From Saonia flava (GTDB lineage: Bacteria; Bacteroidota; Bacteroidia; Flavobacteriales; Flavobacteriaceae), in assembly GCF_011927795.1 (NCBI RefSeq), contig NZ_JAATJJ010000002.1, positions 496,001 to 560,000 on the forward strand: 64,000 bases of DNA, given 5' to 3'. The translations under genes were made by a program, and so were the position numbers. Below the pieces are notes generated by a model. The model was not told where the DNA came from and searched no databases. It worked only from the letters and a program-made list of their open reading frames with translations. Shown here one piece after another: positions 45,129 to 54,135 of this stretch (the stretch's first letter is position 1; the number at the start of each line of letters is the position of its first letter).

Positions 45129-45800
45129 CTATTTTCCACCCAAGTTTTTAAGTAATATAGCAGTTTCCGCAAATTCCGTTTCTTCCGCCATAACCAAAGG
45201 CGTTTGACCGTCCTCTGTTTTAGCATGTATATTGGCACCATTATCAATTAATAACTGAATTAACTGATTTTGTCCATTATGCGCTGCGGAATGTATAGGT
45301 GTAACTCCTTTCATTTGTTTGGCATTGACATCCGCCCCACCTTCAATCAGGAGTTTCACAATTTCTAAATTGGATATTGCACATGCCGAATGGATAGGTG
45401 CTACTTTAAATGTATTGTTGGCCGCAACATTGGGATTTGCTCCCTTTTCCAGCAAAAACTTAACAACTGGAATTTGACCAAAAAATGAAGCAAGCCCCAA
45501 AGGGGTAAATCCATCAGGGGAAAACGAATTGAGAAGCGATGAATCTGTATTGATAAAATTGGAAACAAGTGACAAATCCCCAATACCGATTGCCTCATAA
45601 ACACTTAGGTTTTTTTTGTACTTTCTTAAGACTTCTACCGCCCCATTGTTCCTATAATAGATAGCCAATTGAAGAATGGAAATACCCTGCTCCGTATCTT
45701 CCTTGGCCAATTCTGGGTTTTTTGACAATATATCCTCCAACCCTTCCGAACCTCCAGATTTTATTATTTCTACAATACTAGCCAGTGAATCCATAACCAT
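45129..45800 (-). CDS. Ankyrin-repeat protein
   Basis: 223 residues, no signal peptide, cytoplasmic. It has about five to six ankyrin repeats: SILQLAIYYRNNGAVEVL, GFTPLGLASFFGQIPVVKFLLEKGANPNV, VAPIHSACAISNLEIVKLLIEGGADVN, GVTPIHSAAHNGQNQLIQLLIDNGANIHA and GQTPLVMAEETEFAETAILL. Function is protein binding by family; partner unknown. It ends 2 bp from the convergent thioredoxin-like gene and is followed on its own 5' side by the guaB terminator region. Confidence 0.95.
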   Translation of the reverse strand: MVMDSLASIVEIIKSGGSEGLEDILSKNPELAKEDTEQGISILQLAIYYRNNGAVEVLRKYKKNLSVYEAIGIGDLSLVSNFINTDSSLLNSFSPDGFTPLGLASFFGQIPVVKFLLEKGANPNVAANNTFKVAPIHSACAISNLEIVKLLIEGGADVNAKQMKGVTPIHSAAHNGQNQLIQLLIDNGANIHAKTEDGQTPLVMAEETEFAETAILLKNLGGK

Positions 45801-45844
45801 CTGTTTAACAATTTAATACCCTGTAAGATACTTATTTTGGAGAA

Positions 45845-45884
45845 AAAAACAGCCCCAATTTCATATGACTATGAGATTGGGGCT
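45845..45884 (-). terminator. Terminator after guaB
   Basis: Minus strand arms AGCCCCAATCTCATA and TATGAAATTGGGGCT with a loop GTCA, then TTTTTT. It lies about 20 bp after the guaB stop. Confidence 0.9.
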
Positions 45885-45905
45885 ATTACAAATAATTTTT
45901 GTCCT

Positions 45906-47378
45906 CTACCTACTATAGTTCGGGGACTCTTTGGTAATATGTACATCGTGCGGGTGGCTTTCATTAATACCACTAGCAGTGATTTTAACAAATCTTCCGA
46001 TGTCTTGCAAAGATGCAACATCCTTTGCTCCACAATACCCCATACCAGCACGCAACCCTCCAACAAATTGATGAATACTTTCATATAATTCACCCTTGTA
46101 TGGAACGCGCCCTACAATACCCTCTGGCACCAATTTTTTAATATCATCCTCAACATCTTGAAAATATCGGTCTTTACTACCTTCTTTCATAGCCTCAACA
46201 GAGCCCATTCCACGGTACGACTTAAATTTTCTTCCTTCATAAATAATAGTCTCTCCTGGAGATTCTTTTGTGCCCGCCAATAATGACCCAAGCATTACTG
46301 TATCTGCACCAGCAGCAATTGCTTTTGGAATATCACCCGTATAGCGGATTCCTCCATCCGCAATTACAGGCACACCACTCCCTTTTATCGCAGCCGCCAC
46401 TTCTAGAACTGCAGAAAATTGAGGAAAACCAACACCGGCCACCACTCTCGTTGTGCAAATGGAACCAGGGCCTATACCCACCTTTACAGCATCTGCACCC
46501 GCTTCTACCAAATATTTGGCCGCAGTACCTGTAGCAATATTTCCAACAATTACATCTAAATCTGGAAATTGCTTTTTAACTTCTTTTAAAACAGTGACTA
46601 CCCCTTGTGTATGACCATGTGCTGTATCTATAACTACAGCATCCACTCCTGCATTCACCAAAGCCTCCGCCCTTTCCACGGCATCACCCGTAACACCAAT
46701 TGCCGCTGCTACACGCAACCGGCCATATTGATCTTTGCTGGCTATAGGTTTTAAAGTAAGTTTGGTGATGTCCCTAAAGGTAATAAGACCTACAAGATTA
46801 TAATCCTTATCTACTACTGGAAGCTTTTCAATTTTCTTCTCCTGAAGAATATCCTCTGCTTCAGCCAAAGATGTTCCTTCTGCTGCCGTAACCAAGTTCT
46901 TTGAGGTCATTACCTCTGAAATAGGTCGTTCATTATTTTTTTCAAAACGTAAATCCCTGTTGGTAACAATTCCCAGAAGCTTTCCTTTGTCGTCCACAAT
47001 CGGAATTCCTCCTATACTATGTTCCTTCATACTGGCTTTTGCATCGCGTACAAAAGAATTTAAAGGCAAGGTAACAGGATCCAGAATCATACCACTTTCA
47101 GCCCTTTTAACCTTCCGGACCTTTATCGCTTGTTGCTCAATGGTCATATTCTTGTGCAATACCCCAATACCACCTTCCTGGGCAATGGCAATAGCCATTC
47201 GAGATTCTGTAACGGTATCCATGGCCGCTGAAACAATGGGCACATTGATAGTTATATTCCGCGTAAATTTTGCTTGAATGTTGACTTCTCTTGGGAGGAC
47301 TTCTGAATAGGCGGGCACTAAAAGTACATCATCATAAGTTAGTCCTTCGCCAACAATTTTTTCTAGGTGAGCTTCCAT
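45906..47378 (-). CDS. guaB: IMP dehydrogenase
   Basis: 490 residues. Oxidises IMP to XMP in GMP synthesis. Motifs: [18 protein letters not shown] (about 12-29), two CBS domains (about 95-205), [50 protein letters not shown] with the catalytic Cys, the flap region [16 protein letters not shown], and the C-terminal [18 protein letters not shown]. Length and order are standard. The -7 box is at 47402-47409. Confidence 0.98.
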   Translation of the reverse strand: MEAHLEKIVGEGLTYDDVLLVPAYSEVLPREVNIQAKFTRNITINVPIVSAAMDTVTESRMAIAIAQEGGIGVLHKNMTIEQQAIKVRKVKRAESGMILDPVTLPLNSFVRDAKASMKEHSIGGIPIVDDKGKLLGIVTNRDLRFEKNNERPISEVMTSKNLVTAAEGTSLAEAEDILQEKKIEKLPVVDKDYNLVGLITFRDITKLTLKPIASKDQYGRLRVAAAIGVTGDAVERAEALVNAGVDAVVIDTAHGHTQGVVTVLKEVKKQFPDLDVIVGNIATGTAAKYLVEAGADAVKVGIGPGSICTTRVVAGVGFPQFSAVLEVAAAIKGSGVPVIADGGIRYTGDIPKAIAAGADTVMLGSLLAGTKESPGETIIYEGRKFKSYRGMGSVEAMKEGSKDRYFQDVEDDIKKLVPEGIVGRVPYKGELYESIHQFVGGLRAGMGYCGAKDVASLQDIGRFVKITASGINESHPHDVHITKESPNYSR

Positions 47379-47401
47379 AGCAATTAAAGATTAATTGCGT
47401 G

Positions 47402-47409
47402 CAAATATA
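47402..47409 (-). promoter_or_regulatory. -7 box of a promoter for guaB
   Basis: On the minus strand TATATTTG, matching TAnnTTTG, about 23 bp before the guaB ATG. Confidence 0.55.
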
Positions 47410-47440
47410 CTACATTTAAAGCAACCTTTTGCACTGTATT

Positions 47441-47944
47441 TTACAACTTAACGGAAGCTTGTTTTTTCATTAACTGAAAAAAAACCAACAAGACAGAAGC
47501 AGTAAAGGTGAGGGTCATTAAAATTCCTGAAAAAACAACAACATACTTCATCCACAAAATTCCGGTCCACATAAGATATATTCCACCAAAAGTTAGGATT
47601 ACCGATAAAAAAGGCTCTATGGTAAGGAATAGTTTCAATTTTTTTGACGCTTTGGTCATCCATACCAATCCGCCCAACAAAAAGAAAATAAAAGACATTG
47701 ACAGTATATGTGTGTGCACAATAGTGAGCATTTCCCTTTCACCCTTCTTAAATTTCATGACTTCGGCCTCTTCATCTTCTTCATTTCCCAAATAATTTTC
47801 CTCTATGCCAGAAGGAGAATTAGAGCTGGTCTCGTTGACAAACAAAAGTCCTGTGTAAAAACCAATAGATAGAATAAGGACAAAGGCCCCAATGAATATT
47901 TTTATTTCCTTTGGAAAAGTTAATAGCAAGCCATTATACTCCAT
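47441..47944 (-). CDS. Four-helix membrane protein of unknown function
   Basis: 167 residues. Four probable membrane helices: about 15-35, 73-95, 105-127 and 132-156. Between the first two is an acidic soluble segment (NEEDEEAEVMKFKKGERE). The second helix starts with IVHTHILSM, whose two His could bind heme or metal, but this is only suggestive. It is translationally coupled: its ATG overlaps the TAA of the FMN-binding gene by one base (TAATG). With the porin upstream this makes a three-gene operon. It is probably an inner-membrane partner of the FMN-binding protein. Confidence 0.78.
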   Translation of the reverse strand: MEYNGLLLTFPKEIKIFIGAFVLILSIGFYTGLLFVNETSSNSPSGIEENYLGNEEDEEAEVMKFKKGEREMLTIVHTHILSMSFIFFLLGGLVWMTKASKKLKLFLTIEPFLSVILTFGGIYLMWTGILWMKYVVVFSGILMTLTFTASVLLVFFQLMKKQASVKL

Positions 47945-48483
47945 TATAAAATCTTATTTGTTTGCAGTATGCCAATTGTCTGCAACAATTTATCAATAGA
48001 ATTTGTCATAGACCGAACGGATATAGTGGCGCCAGAAATGGCATCTATATTAGTTTTGTGACTTACCCTATCTTTTCCGGTCTTACCTATAAATTGTCGC
48101 AGCCATCTTTTACTCCCTATTTCCCCTCCATATTCCTCTCTATACACTAATACCTTACTATGTATTACTTTTAGTTTGGTATCAAAAACGACAAGATAAT
48201 CAAATTGGGCTGTTTTACTGGGAGCCTGGTCTACAAAAACATAACCCAACGATTGTTCATCCAAAAGAATCTTAAATAAATTAGCATTGGAAATCTTTGA
48301 GGGCAATTCAGCATTTAGTTCATCCGAAACTTGCACTGAAATCATTGAAAATTGTTCTACTTCAAAAACCTTTTGCAGTTCTTTTTCTACTTTTTTCTGA
48401 AGATTTTTGGGCAAACCAAATCCAACCAAAACAAAGGCCAGTAAAAAAAGAATTGCTATGAAAGGTTTCTTATACAAAATCAT
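47944..48483 (-). CDS. Exported FMN-binding domain protein (NqrC/RnfG type)
   Basis: 179 residues with an N-terminal hydrophobic anchor (about 8-24). The FMN-binding domain near the C-terminus has HKTNIDAISGATISVRSMTNSIDKLL; the Ser-Gly-Ala-Thr motif is the known site where FMN is joined through a phosphodiester to the Thr by ApbE in other proteins. This is the only recognised flavin domain here. Its small size suggests a stand-alone electron carrier at the outer face of the inner membrane. It lies 12 bp after the porin gene stop and one base overlaps the next gene. ApbE, Rnf or Nqr genes are not in the window. Confidence 0.9.
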   Translation of the reverse strand: MILYKKPFIAILFLLAFVLVGFGLPKNLQKKVEKELQKVFEVEQFSMISVQVSDELNAELPSKISNANLFKILLDEQSLGYVFVDQAPSKTAQFDYLVVFDTKLKVIHSKVLVYREEYGGEIGSKRWLRQFIGKTGKDRVSHKTNIDAISGATISVRSMTNSIDKLLQTIGILQTNKIL

Positions 48484-48495
48484 CTATTAATTTTT

Positions 48496-49674
48496 TTAGA
48501 ACCACACTCCCAATCCAAAATTAAGCCTATCCTTTACATCGCTATCTTCCAAGGCATTACTTCTAAATTGATAATCTCCTTTTACCACTACGCCGGGCGC
48601 TATATGGTAGGTCAATCCAGTGGTTACATCTGTTCTATCATAGGCCAGGTTATCTTCCAAGGTCCCAGCCGTGCTGGTATGCGTATCATACGTTTCATAA
48701 CGGGCAAATGCAAATAGCTTTTGTCTATTGCCGGTTGGCAATAGGTTATAGGCACCTTCCAAATACCATCCTTGCATAGCACTTCCCAAGTCTCTCCCTG
48801 TCAAAGTATTATATGCTTCCGTATCAGAAAGGGAAGCATGTATAAATTGGCCTCTTGCAGTAAATTTTTGGTATGCATAACGTGCATCCAGACCAATCAT
48901 TGAAATACCAATATTGGTTCCGTCTGTAGACTCAACATCGTCATCAGCCTGAGTTTGCCCAAAATAACCGGACAGGCCCAAACGTAATCCAGGTACTCCG
49001 TAATAGTCCAATTTCCCTGAAAAGGTAGGGCTATCTATAGTAGATTGAATCCCTTTTTGACGTCCACTGCGCAATCCATTGGAACCTTTTAAAATTCCGG
49101 TTATACCACCTTCACCATCAGCTTCTGTGGATTTAAAACCATTAAAGATATATGCCTGGTACCCTAATGAAGCGTTATTGATCCGTCCGTAGACACCCAC
49201 CCCGAGCTCTCTCCAAGTTGAGGGAACGATCACGTTATCAATTGCCGGTCTTTCCGTACCGTTAAAGGTCGTGGGTTCATGATATTCATTTACAATGCCC
49301 ATTGGAACCAACATCAAACCACCTCTTATATTAAAGTTATTTGCCGCATTATAGTTTACAAAGGCTTGCTCCACAAATACCTCCTGTACGTGTTCAAATT
49401 CAATTTCCGTAACAAACTGGGTTCTATCATCAAATCTATATCCCAACAATACTACCAATCGCTGTATGTCCAACTCCCCATTGTCTCCATTAGGTTGGTT
49501 GTACAACATTTCACCATAGGCTCCCAAGGTCACAGCAGAGGCATAGTTACCAGATAGAATTCGTTGTGCAGCGTTCAATTGTTTTTGGGGATCTAAGGTG
49601 ATTGAGTCCGTGACTGTTTGTGCGGATAAAATTGTTGCGAAAAGAAGTATAAAAAGCGATATGAGCTTCCTCAT
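48496..49674 (-). CDS. Outer-membrane porin (phosphate-selective porin O/P-like)
   Basis: 392 residues with signal peptide (about 1-18, ATILSAQ). The mature protein is made of regularly spaced amphipathic strands (RFDDRTQFVTEIEFEHV, FNIRGGLMLVPMGIVNEYHEPTTFNGTERPAIDN) and ends in ...LNFGLGVWF with the final aromatic residue needed for barrel assembly. The GGLMLVPMGIVNEYHEPTTFNG stretch is typical of Bacteroidota porins of the OprP/O class. Substrate is unknown. It is the first gene of the operon with the FMN-binding and four-helix proteins. A full promoter is seen upstream. Confidence 0.88.
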   Translation of the reverse strand: MRKLISLFILLFATILSAQTVTDSITLDPQKQLNAAQRILSGNYASAVTLGAYGEMLYNQPNGDNGELDIQRLVVLLGYRFDDRTQFVTEIEFEHVQEVFVEQAFVNYNAANNFNIRGGLMLVPMGIVNEYHEPTTFNGTERPAIDNVIVPSTWRELGVGVYGRINNASLGYQAYIFNGFKSTEADGEGGITGILKGSNGLRSGRQKGIQSTIDSPTFSGKLDYYGVPGLRLGLSGYFGQTQADDDVESTDGTNIGISMIGLDARYAYQKFTARGQFIHASLSDTEAYNTLTGRDLGSAMQGWYLEGAYNLLPTGNRQKLFAFARYETYDTHTSTAGTLEDNLAYDRTDVTTGLTYHIAPGVVVKGDYQFRSNALEDSDVKDRLNFGLGVWF

Positions 49675-49710
49675 TTTAATTGTTTATTTAGATTAGTTTA
49701 AAATAGTCCG

Positions 49711-49741
49711 CAAATATATTTCACCTTTAGGAAACCACAAA
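49711..49741 (-). promoter_or_regulatory. Bacteroidota promoter for the porin/FMN operon (-33 and -7)
   Basis: On the minus strand TTTG (49738-49741), 19 bp, then TATATTTG (49711-49718): both boxes with the expected spacing. The -7 box lies 36 bp before the porin ATG. Confidence 0.75.
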
Positions 49742-49812
49742 GTTTACTTATATTAAATCTAAATTAATTTAGATATTTAACATTATTGTAAACCAACGAA
49801 ACAAAAAGGAGT

Positions 49813-50694
49813 TTAGTGATAGGTTGAAAACAGCTCGGTAGCTTTATTATGCGCAGCTTCAAAAACCATCCAATTAACACCGGTATGAGCTTTTATGGAG
49901 GTAAAATATGAAAGCATTTTTTCTGTGGGCATATTCCCCGTTAGTTCATCCTTGGCCATAGGACAACCACCAAAACCCTGCACGGCGCCATCGAACCTTC
50001 GGCACCCGGCCAGATAAGCTGCATTTACTTTTTCGTGCCACTTTGTAGGTGTGGTATGTAGATGTGCCCCGAACTCCACATTAGGATACTTAGGTATTAA
50101 GTTAGAGAACAGATAATCTATTACCTCTGGCGTGGAGGTTCCCACCGTATCGGAAAGCGATAAAATCTTTGCCCCCATAGCCGCTAATTTTTCTGTCCAC
50201 TCACCAACTATTTCCACATTCCAAGGGTCACCGTAAGGATTTCCAAAACCCATGGAAATGTAAGTGACCACTTCCTTGTTTTGAGCATCGGCTATATTCA
50301 ATATTTCCTGAAGCGTTTCTACAGATTGTGCAATGGTCTTATGGGTGTTCCTCATTTGAAAGTTCTCCGAAATAGAAAAAGGGTATCCTAAATAATCAAT
50401 TTCTTTATACTGGGAAGCATCTTGCGCTCCCCGTACATTTGCAACTATGGACAGTAATTTACTTTTGGTTTTGGACAAATCCAACTTGGAAAGAACCTCA
50501 GCTGTATCGGCCATTTGTGGGATGGCCTTGGGAGACACAAAGCTTCCAAAATCTATAGTGTCAAAACCACATCCCAGCAAAGACTGAATATACCTTGCCT
50601 TATTATCCGTGGGGATAAAGGTTTTAATGCCTTGCATGGCATCTCTGGGACATTCTATGATTTTCACCTTTTCCAAAATGGTCCTAACTAACAA
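49813..50694 (-). CDS. Hydroxymethylglutaryl-CoA lyase family enzyme
   Basis: 293 residues from a TTG start (MLVRTILEKVKIIECPRDAMQG); a TTG at Leu7 or GTG at Val10 are also possible, since the family starts close to IIECPRDAMQG. The aldolase-type TIM barrel has the early ECPRD motif, SLSDTVGTSTPEVIDYL, EFGAHLHTTP and the family signature FDGAVQGFGGCPMAKDELTGNMPTE with the active-site Cys. HMG-CoA lyase splits HMG-CoA to acetyl-CoA and acetoacetate in leucine breakdown. Homologues in the DRE-TIM family may use other acyl-CoAs. It lies 18 bp after the LysE-type gene, same strand. Confidence 0.9.
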   Translation of the reverse strand: MLVRTILEKVKIIECPRDAMQGIKTFIPTDNKARYIQSLLGCGFDTIDFGSFVSPKAIPQMADTAEVLSKLDLSKTKSKLLSIVANVRGAQDASQYKEIDYLGYPFSISENFQMRNTHKTIAQSVETLQEILNIADAQNKEVVTYISMGFGNPYGDPWNVEIVGEWTEKLAAMGAKILSLSDTVGTSTPEVIDYLFSNLIPKYPNVEFGAHLHTTPTKWHEKVNAAYLAGCRRFDGAVQGFGGCPMAKDELTGNMPTEKMLSYFTSIKAHTGVNWMVFEAAHNKATELFSTYH

Positions 50695-50712
50695 ATTTTC
50701 TCAAAATTACCA

Positions 50713-51339
50713 TTAATTATCTGATAATAGAATATATATGGCAATACCCACAAATACCACAATCTGTAACCACTTTAGAAACACCCCTGCCTTTGCTTGC
50801 TTGGTAAAGTAAGTGGAAATCGACCCTGCCAATAAAGCAATACCACTAAAAATAATAAAGGAGACCACCATAAAGAGTCCGCCCAAAATATAAAACTGCC
50901 AGACTGTACTCAACTCATTACTGAACAAAAATCCGGGAAAAAATGCCAAAAAGAAAATGGTTACTTTAGGGTTCAATACATTCATTACAAACCCTTGTCT
51001 AAATAACGCCCACATACTCTTTTTGGGAACTCCTTCACTGGAAACATTTAAAGAAACCTCACTTCTATAAACTTTATAGGCCAAATAGAAAAGATAGATT
51101 GCACCCAAAAGTTTTATAACAAAAAATAGTTCGTCATTTTCTTTTATAAGGGCAGAAACCCCAAAAGCCAACAAACTTGTATGTATTAAGCACCCAGAAA
51201 TAAGCCCTGCCAATGTGGCCATGCCATATTTTTTGCCATTGACCAGACTTTGCATCATCACATAAATATTATCTGGCCCAGGTGAAATGGCCAATGCTGC
51301 AGTCGCAAAACAAAAAGTGTACAGAACTTCGTAGTTCAT
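50713..51339 (-). CDS. LysE-family amino acid exporter
   Basis: 208 residues with five to six membrane helices. The N-terminal ALAISPGPDNIYVMMQSLVNGKKYGMATLAGLISG (about 15-49) is the typical LysE/RhtB signature, and LNPKVTIFFLAFFPGF (about 120-135) follows. It probably exports an amino acid or a related small metabolite from the cytoplasm. It precedes the HMG-CoA lyase-type gene by 18 bp on the same strand. The divergent neighbour on the other side is the EutBC fusion gene, about 160 bp away, so a shared regulatory region is possible. Confidence 0.92.
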   Translation of the reverse strand: MNYEVLYTFCFATAALAISPGPDNIYVMMQSLVNGKKYGMATLAGLISGCLIHTSLLAFGVSALIKENDELFFVIKLLGAIYLFYLAYKVYRSEVSLNVSSEGVPKKSMWALFRQGFVMNVLNPKVTIFFLAFFPGFLFSNELSTVWQFYILGGLFMVVSFIIFSGIALLAGSISTYFTKQAKAGVFLKWLQIVVFVGIAIYILLSDN

Positions 51340-51501
51340 AGGTTGGGTTTAAAAACCAAAATACAATTTCCTATAGAATTACCAAGAATTTAAAATACAG
51401 CTAACCTATTTATGCTTCATAAATCTTATATTAGGGGTACACTACTTTGTTGGTCAAAACTATAAACACATTATAACCAATTAATTAAAATAGTAAAGAG
51501 T

Positions 51502-53832
51502 ATGACCAGAAAAAAATTCCTAAAACAAACAAGTCAAGCAGGAGTTGCCGTATTGGCATTGAACGGATGCGATATTTTTACTCCCGAAAAAGAAAGGCTT
51601 GTCTCTTCAGCCAGTGTTACACTTCTAAAACCAAATGACAAGGAAGACATCTTTAAGTATATACAAAGAACAAAAGGGAATTTTGACCTTGCCATCTATA
51701 GGCAGATTTTAGGTGCAGCCAATGAATATAAAGAAGGTGATGATACCCTAAAAATTTCTGCTATAAATGATAAATCCAGAACGTACGCCAGAACCTTGCT
51801 GGGAAATACCAATATTGTTGAATTGGACAAAAATGTTGTTTTTAAAGATGAGCTTCTCACTTTAATACAAGAATCCACCCACCAAAATTTTTCCATGGAA
51901 GGTTGGACAATGCAGGAACTAAAAGATTTTTCGCTGTCTCAACCAGAAGAAAAAATCAAGGAAATAATGCCAAGTTTAAGCAGCGATGTAATTGCTTGTT
52001 TGGTAAAATTGATGAACAATGAAGAACTGATTCAATTAAGTCAAAAGATTTTTAATCCACTGCCAAACAGTAAAATTGGAAGCAAAGGATATATGGGAGC
52101 TAGGGTGCAGCCCAACTCCCCTACCGATAATACCGAAGACATTGCATGGCAGGTTTTTGATGCTTGGTCGTATGCAGTCGGAGATGTCGTTTTAGGTACC
52201 AATCCCGTTTCTAGTGAACCCGAATCCGTAGCGGAAATTGAAAAAACACTTTTTGACATTATTACCAGTTTTAATTTGGAAAATACTCTTCCAAATTGTG
52301 TACTTTCCCATGTAGATGTGCAAGCAGAAGTAGAAAAAATGAACCCTGGTGTTACGGGAGTTTGGTTTCAAAGTATAGCAGGCACGGTAAACGCAAACGA
52401 AACATTTGACCTCACCCTTGAAAAGATGATGCAATATGCATCTATGCGAGATGGGCAATATGGATTTTATGCAGAAACAGGTCAAGGGGCAGATTTGACC
52501 AACGGTCATGGCGAAGGTTTTGATATGGTGATTCACGAATCCAGAAAATATGGGTTTCTAAGGGCACTTAAACAAAAAATAAACGAACTAAAAGGAGAAG
52601 ATAATTCTTGGGTTCATGTGAATGATGTTGCCGGCTTTATTGGCCCAGAAGTATTTAAGACCAAAGAACAGCTCGTGCGCTGTTGTTTGGAAGATACCGT
52701 AATGGGAAAATTACATGGATTGACCATTGGTCTGGATATTTGTTCCACTTTACACATGGATGTGAATTTGGAAGATTTGGATTGGTGTATAGAAAAAGTA
52801 ATGCCCGCCAACCCAGCCTATTTAATGGCCTTACCTACTAAAAATGATCCAATGTTAAGCTATTTGACAACCGCTTTTAGCAACCATGTAAAAGTTAGGG
52901 AACAGTTTGGGTACAAGGTAAACGATGCCATGTGGGAATTTTTTAAGGAGCTAGAGGTCATTGATGAACACGGAAAACCCACCGAACATTTTGGTGACCC
53001 CATATGGGTGTATTACAAATTTAAAAAGGCAAAAAAAGACAAAAGGTCTTTTCAGGAAATTTATGGAGAAGGAAAACAATGCATTGCCCGTATAGAAAAA
53101 AATGGGGTTCCGATAGCGCAGGGGCATGGAAAGAACATATGGGATTTGGAGCCTACTTTGGACGAACAAATGCATCGCTTGTACAATGATGCAAAAGTGA
53201 GTCTATGGACAGAAATCAATGAACCCTTCATACAAAGTATTCCTGCATCGGTGATGGTCAATACACAATCCAAAGACAGAAAAGACTATGTGTACCACCC
53301 TGCAACGGGTGAAATATTGAGCCCACAATCCATTGAAGAAGTAAACGCAATAAAAGAATCGTGGAACGGGCAGTTGCCAGACATACAAATTGTGGTTTCT
53401 GATGGATTAAATGTAAGAGCTTTAATGGATGAAGGGCACTTGCTCCCTTTTCTAGATGGGCTTACGAAATCCTTAAAAGAAAATGGTTATTCCTTGGGCA
53501 AAAAGAACATTGTTGTTACAAACGGTCGTGTACGGGCAGGGTATGTATGTGGTGAGCTATTATTTGGTCAAAAAAAGAAGTTGTCCAAAGGTCATGGTAT
53601 TGTCCATATCATTGGGGAAAGACCAGGTTCAGGGCACCATAATTTTTCTGCGTATCTTACTGTTGCGCAATCGTCCGTTTGGAACAAAAAAGGTGTTGTG
53701 GACCACAATATATCCAGGGTGGTCTCTGGTATCTCGGATACCTCGCTAACCCCAGAAAAGGCCATTACAAACACCGTTAAGATTATGGATGAACTATTCT
53801 TAAACCAAAGAATTAAGGTTCTTCCTGCATAG
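51502..53832 (+). CDS. EutB-EutC fusion ethanolamine ammonia-lyase with export-like N-terminus
   Basis: 776 residues. About 45-505 is EutB (large catalytic subunit): active-site residues known from the family are in place, Arg201 and Gln203 in ARVQPN, Asn234 in GTNPV, Glu325 in AETGQG and Asp412 in GLDICSTLHMD, plus GVWFQSIAGT and VAGFIGPEV. About 570-776 is EutC (small B12-binding subunit): SDGL (633-636), GRV (675-677), IGERPG (704-709), SAY and DHNISRVVSGI. A charged linker joins them. The enzyme converts ethanolamine to acetaldehyde and ammonia with adenosylcobalamin. The first 30 residues, TRKKFLKQTSQAGVAVLALNGCD, look like a Tat-like or lipoprotein signal (Cys23), unusual for this cytoplasmic enzyme. 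No eutA or microcompartment gene is nearby. Confidence 0.9.
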   Translation: MTRKKFLKQTSQAGVAVLALNGCDIFTPEKERLVSSASVTLLKPNDKEDIFKYIQRTKGNFDLAIYRQILGAANEYKEGDDTLKISAINDKSRTYARTLLGNTNIVELDKNVVFKDELLTLIQESTHQNFSMEGWTMQELKDFSLSQPEEKIKEIMPSLSSDVIACLVKLMNNEELIQLSQKIFNPLPNSKIGSKGYMGARVQPNSPTDNTEDIAWQVFDAWSYAVGDVVLGTNPVSSEPESVAEIEKTLFDIITSFNLENTLPNCVLSHVDVQAEVEKMNPGVTGVWFQSIAGTVNANETFDLTLEKMMQYASMRDGQYGFYAETGQGADLTNGHGEGFDMVIHESRKYGFLRALKQKINELKGEDNSWVHVNDVAGFIGPEVFKTKEQLVRCCLEDTVMGKLHGLTIGLDICSTLHMDVNLEDLDWCIEKVMPANPAYLMALPTKNDPMLSYLTTAFSNHVKVREQFGYKVNDAMWEFFKELEVIDEHGKPTEHFGDPIWVYYKFKKAKKDKRSFQEIYGEGKQCIARIEKNGVPIAQGHGKNIWDLEPTLDEQMHRLYNDAKVSLWTEINEPFIQSIPASVMVNTQSKDRKDYVYHPATGEILSPQSIEEVNAIKESWNGQLPDIQIVVSDGLNVRALMDEGHLLPFLDGLTKSLKENGYSLGKKNIVVTNGRVRAGYVCGELLFGQKKKLSKGHGIVHIIGERPGSGHHNFSAYLTVAQSSVWNKKGVVDHNISRVVSGISDTSLTPEKAITNTVKIMDELFLNQRIKVLPA

Positions 53833-53939
53833 ATGATAATACAGCTATACAATTAATAAAACACCTTATATTAAAGGGAAATTGTTGCTTGTAGCTATAT
53901 TCGAAAGTTGAATACAATTAAAACTCAAATAACAGAATT

Positions 53940-54100
53940 ATGCTAAAAAAAATACGGATTATCTTTTTAATTGTAAGTCTAAGGGTATTAGGGCAAGAAA
54001 ACCATAGTTTAAAATAGAAAACAGTCAACTGGAATGGCAAAAAATATTTGAATCAAAAATTGAAATAAAGCAATTTCTTGTCTTTAACTTCATTAATTAG
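53940..54100 (+). pseudogene. Decayed gene remnant with signal peptide
   Basis: An ATG at 53940 opens MLKKIRIIFLIVSLRVLGQ, a clear signal peptide, but the frame stops at a TAG (54015-54017) after 25 codons. The -1 frame from 54011 continues KIENSQLEWQKIFESKIEIKQF for 29 codons to a TAG at 54098-54100. Together they look like the start of a secreted protein (ENxQLxWQKIFE is common just after the signal in small Flavobacteriia proteins) broken by a frameshift and then cut short. No remainder is seen before the DinB gene. Confidence 0.6.
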
Positions 54101-54135
54101 TACTGAACAAGCACCCAAACTTTAAAACAAACAAC

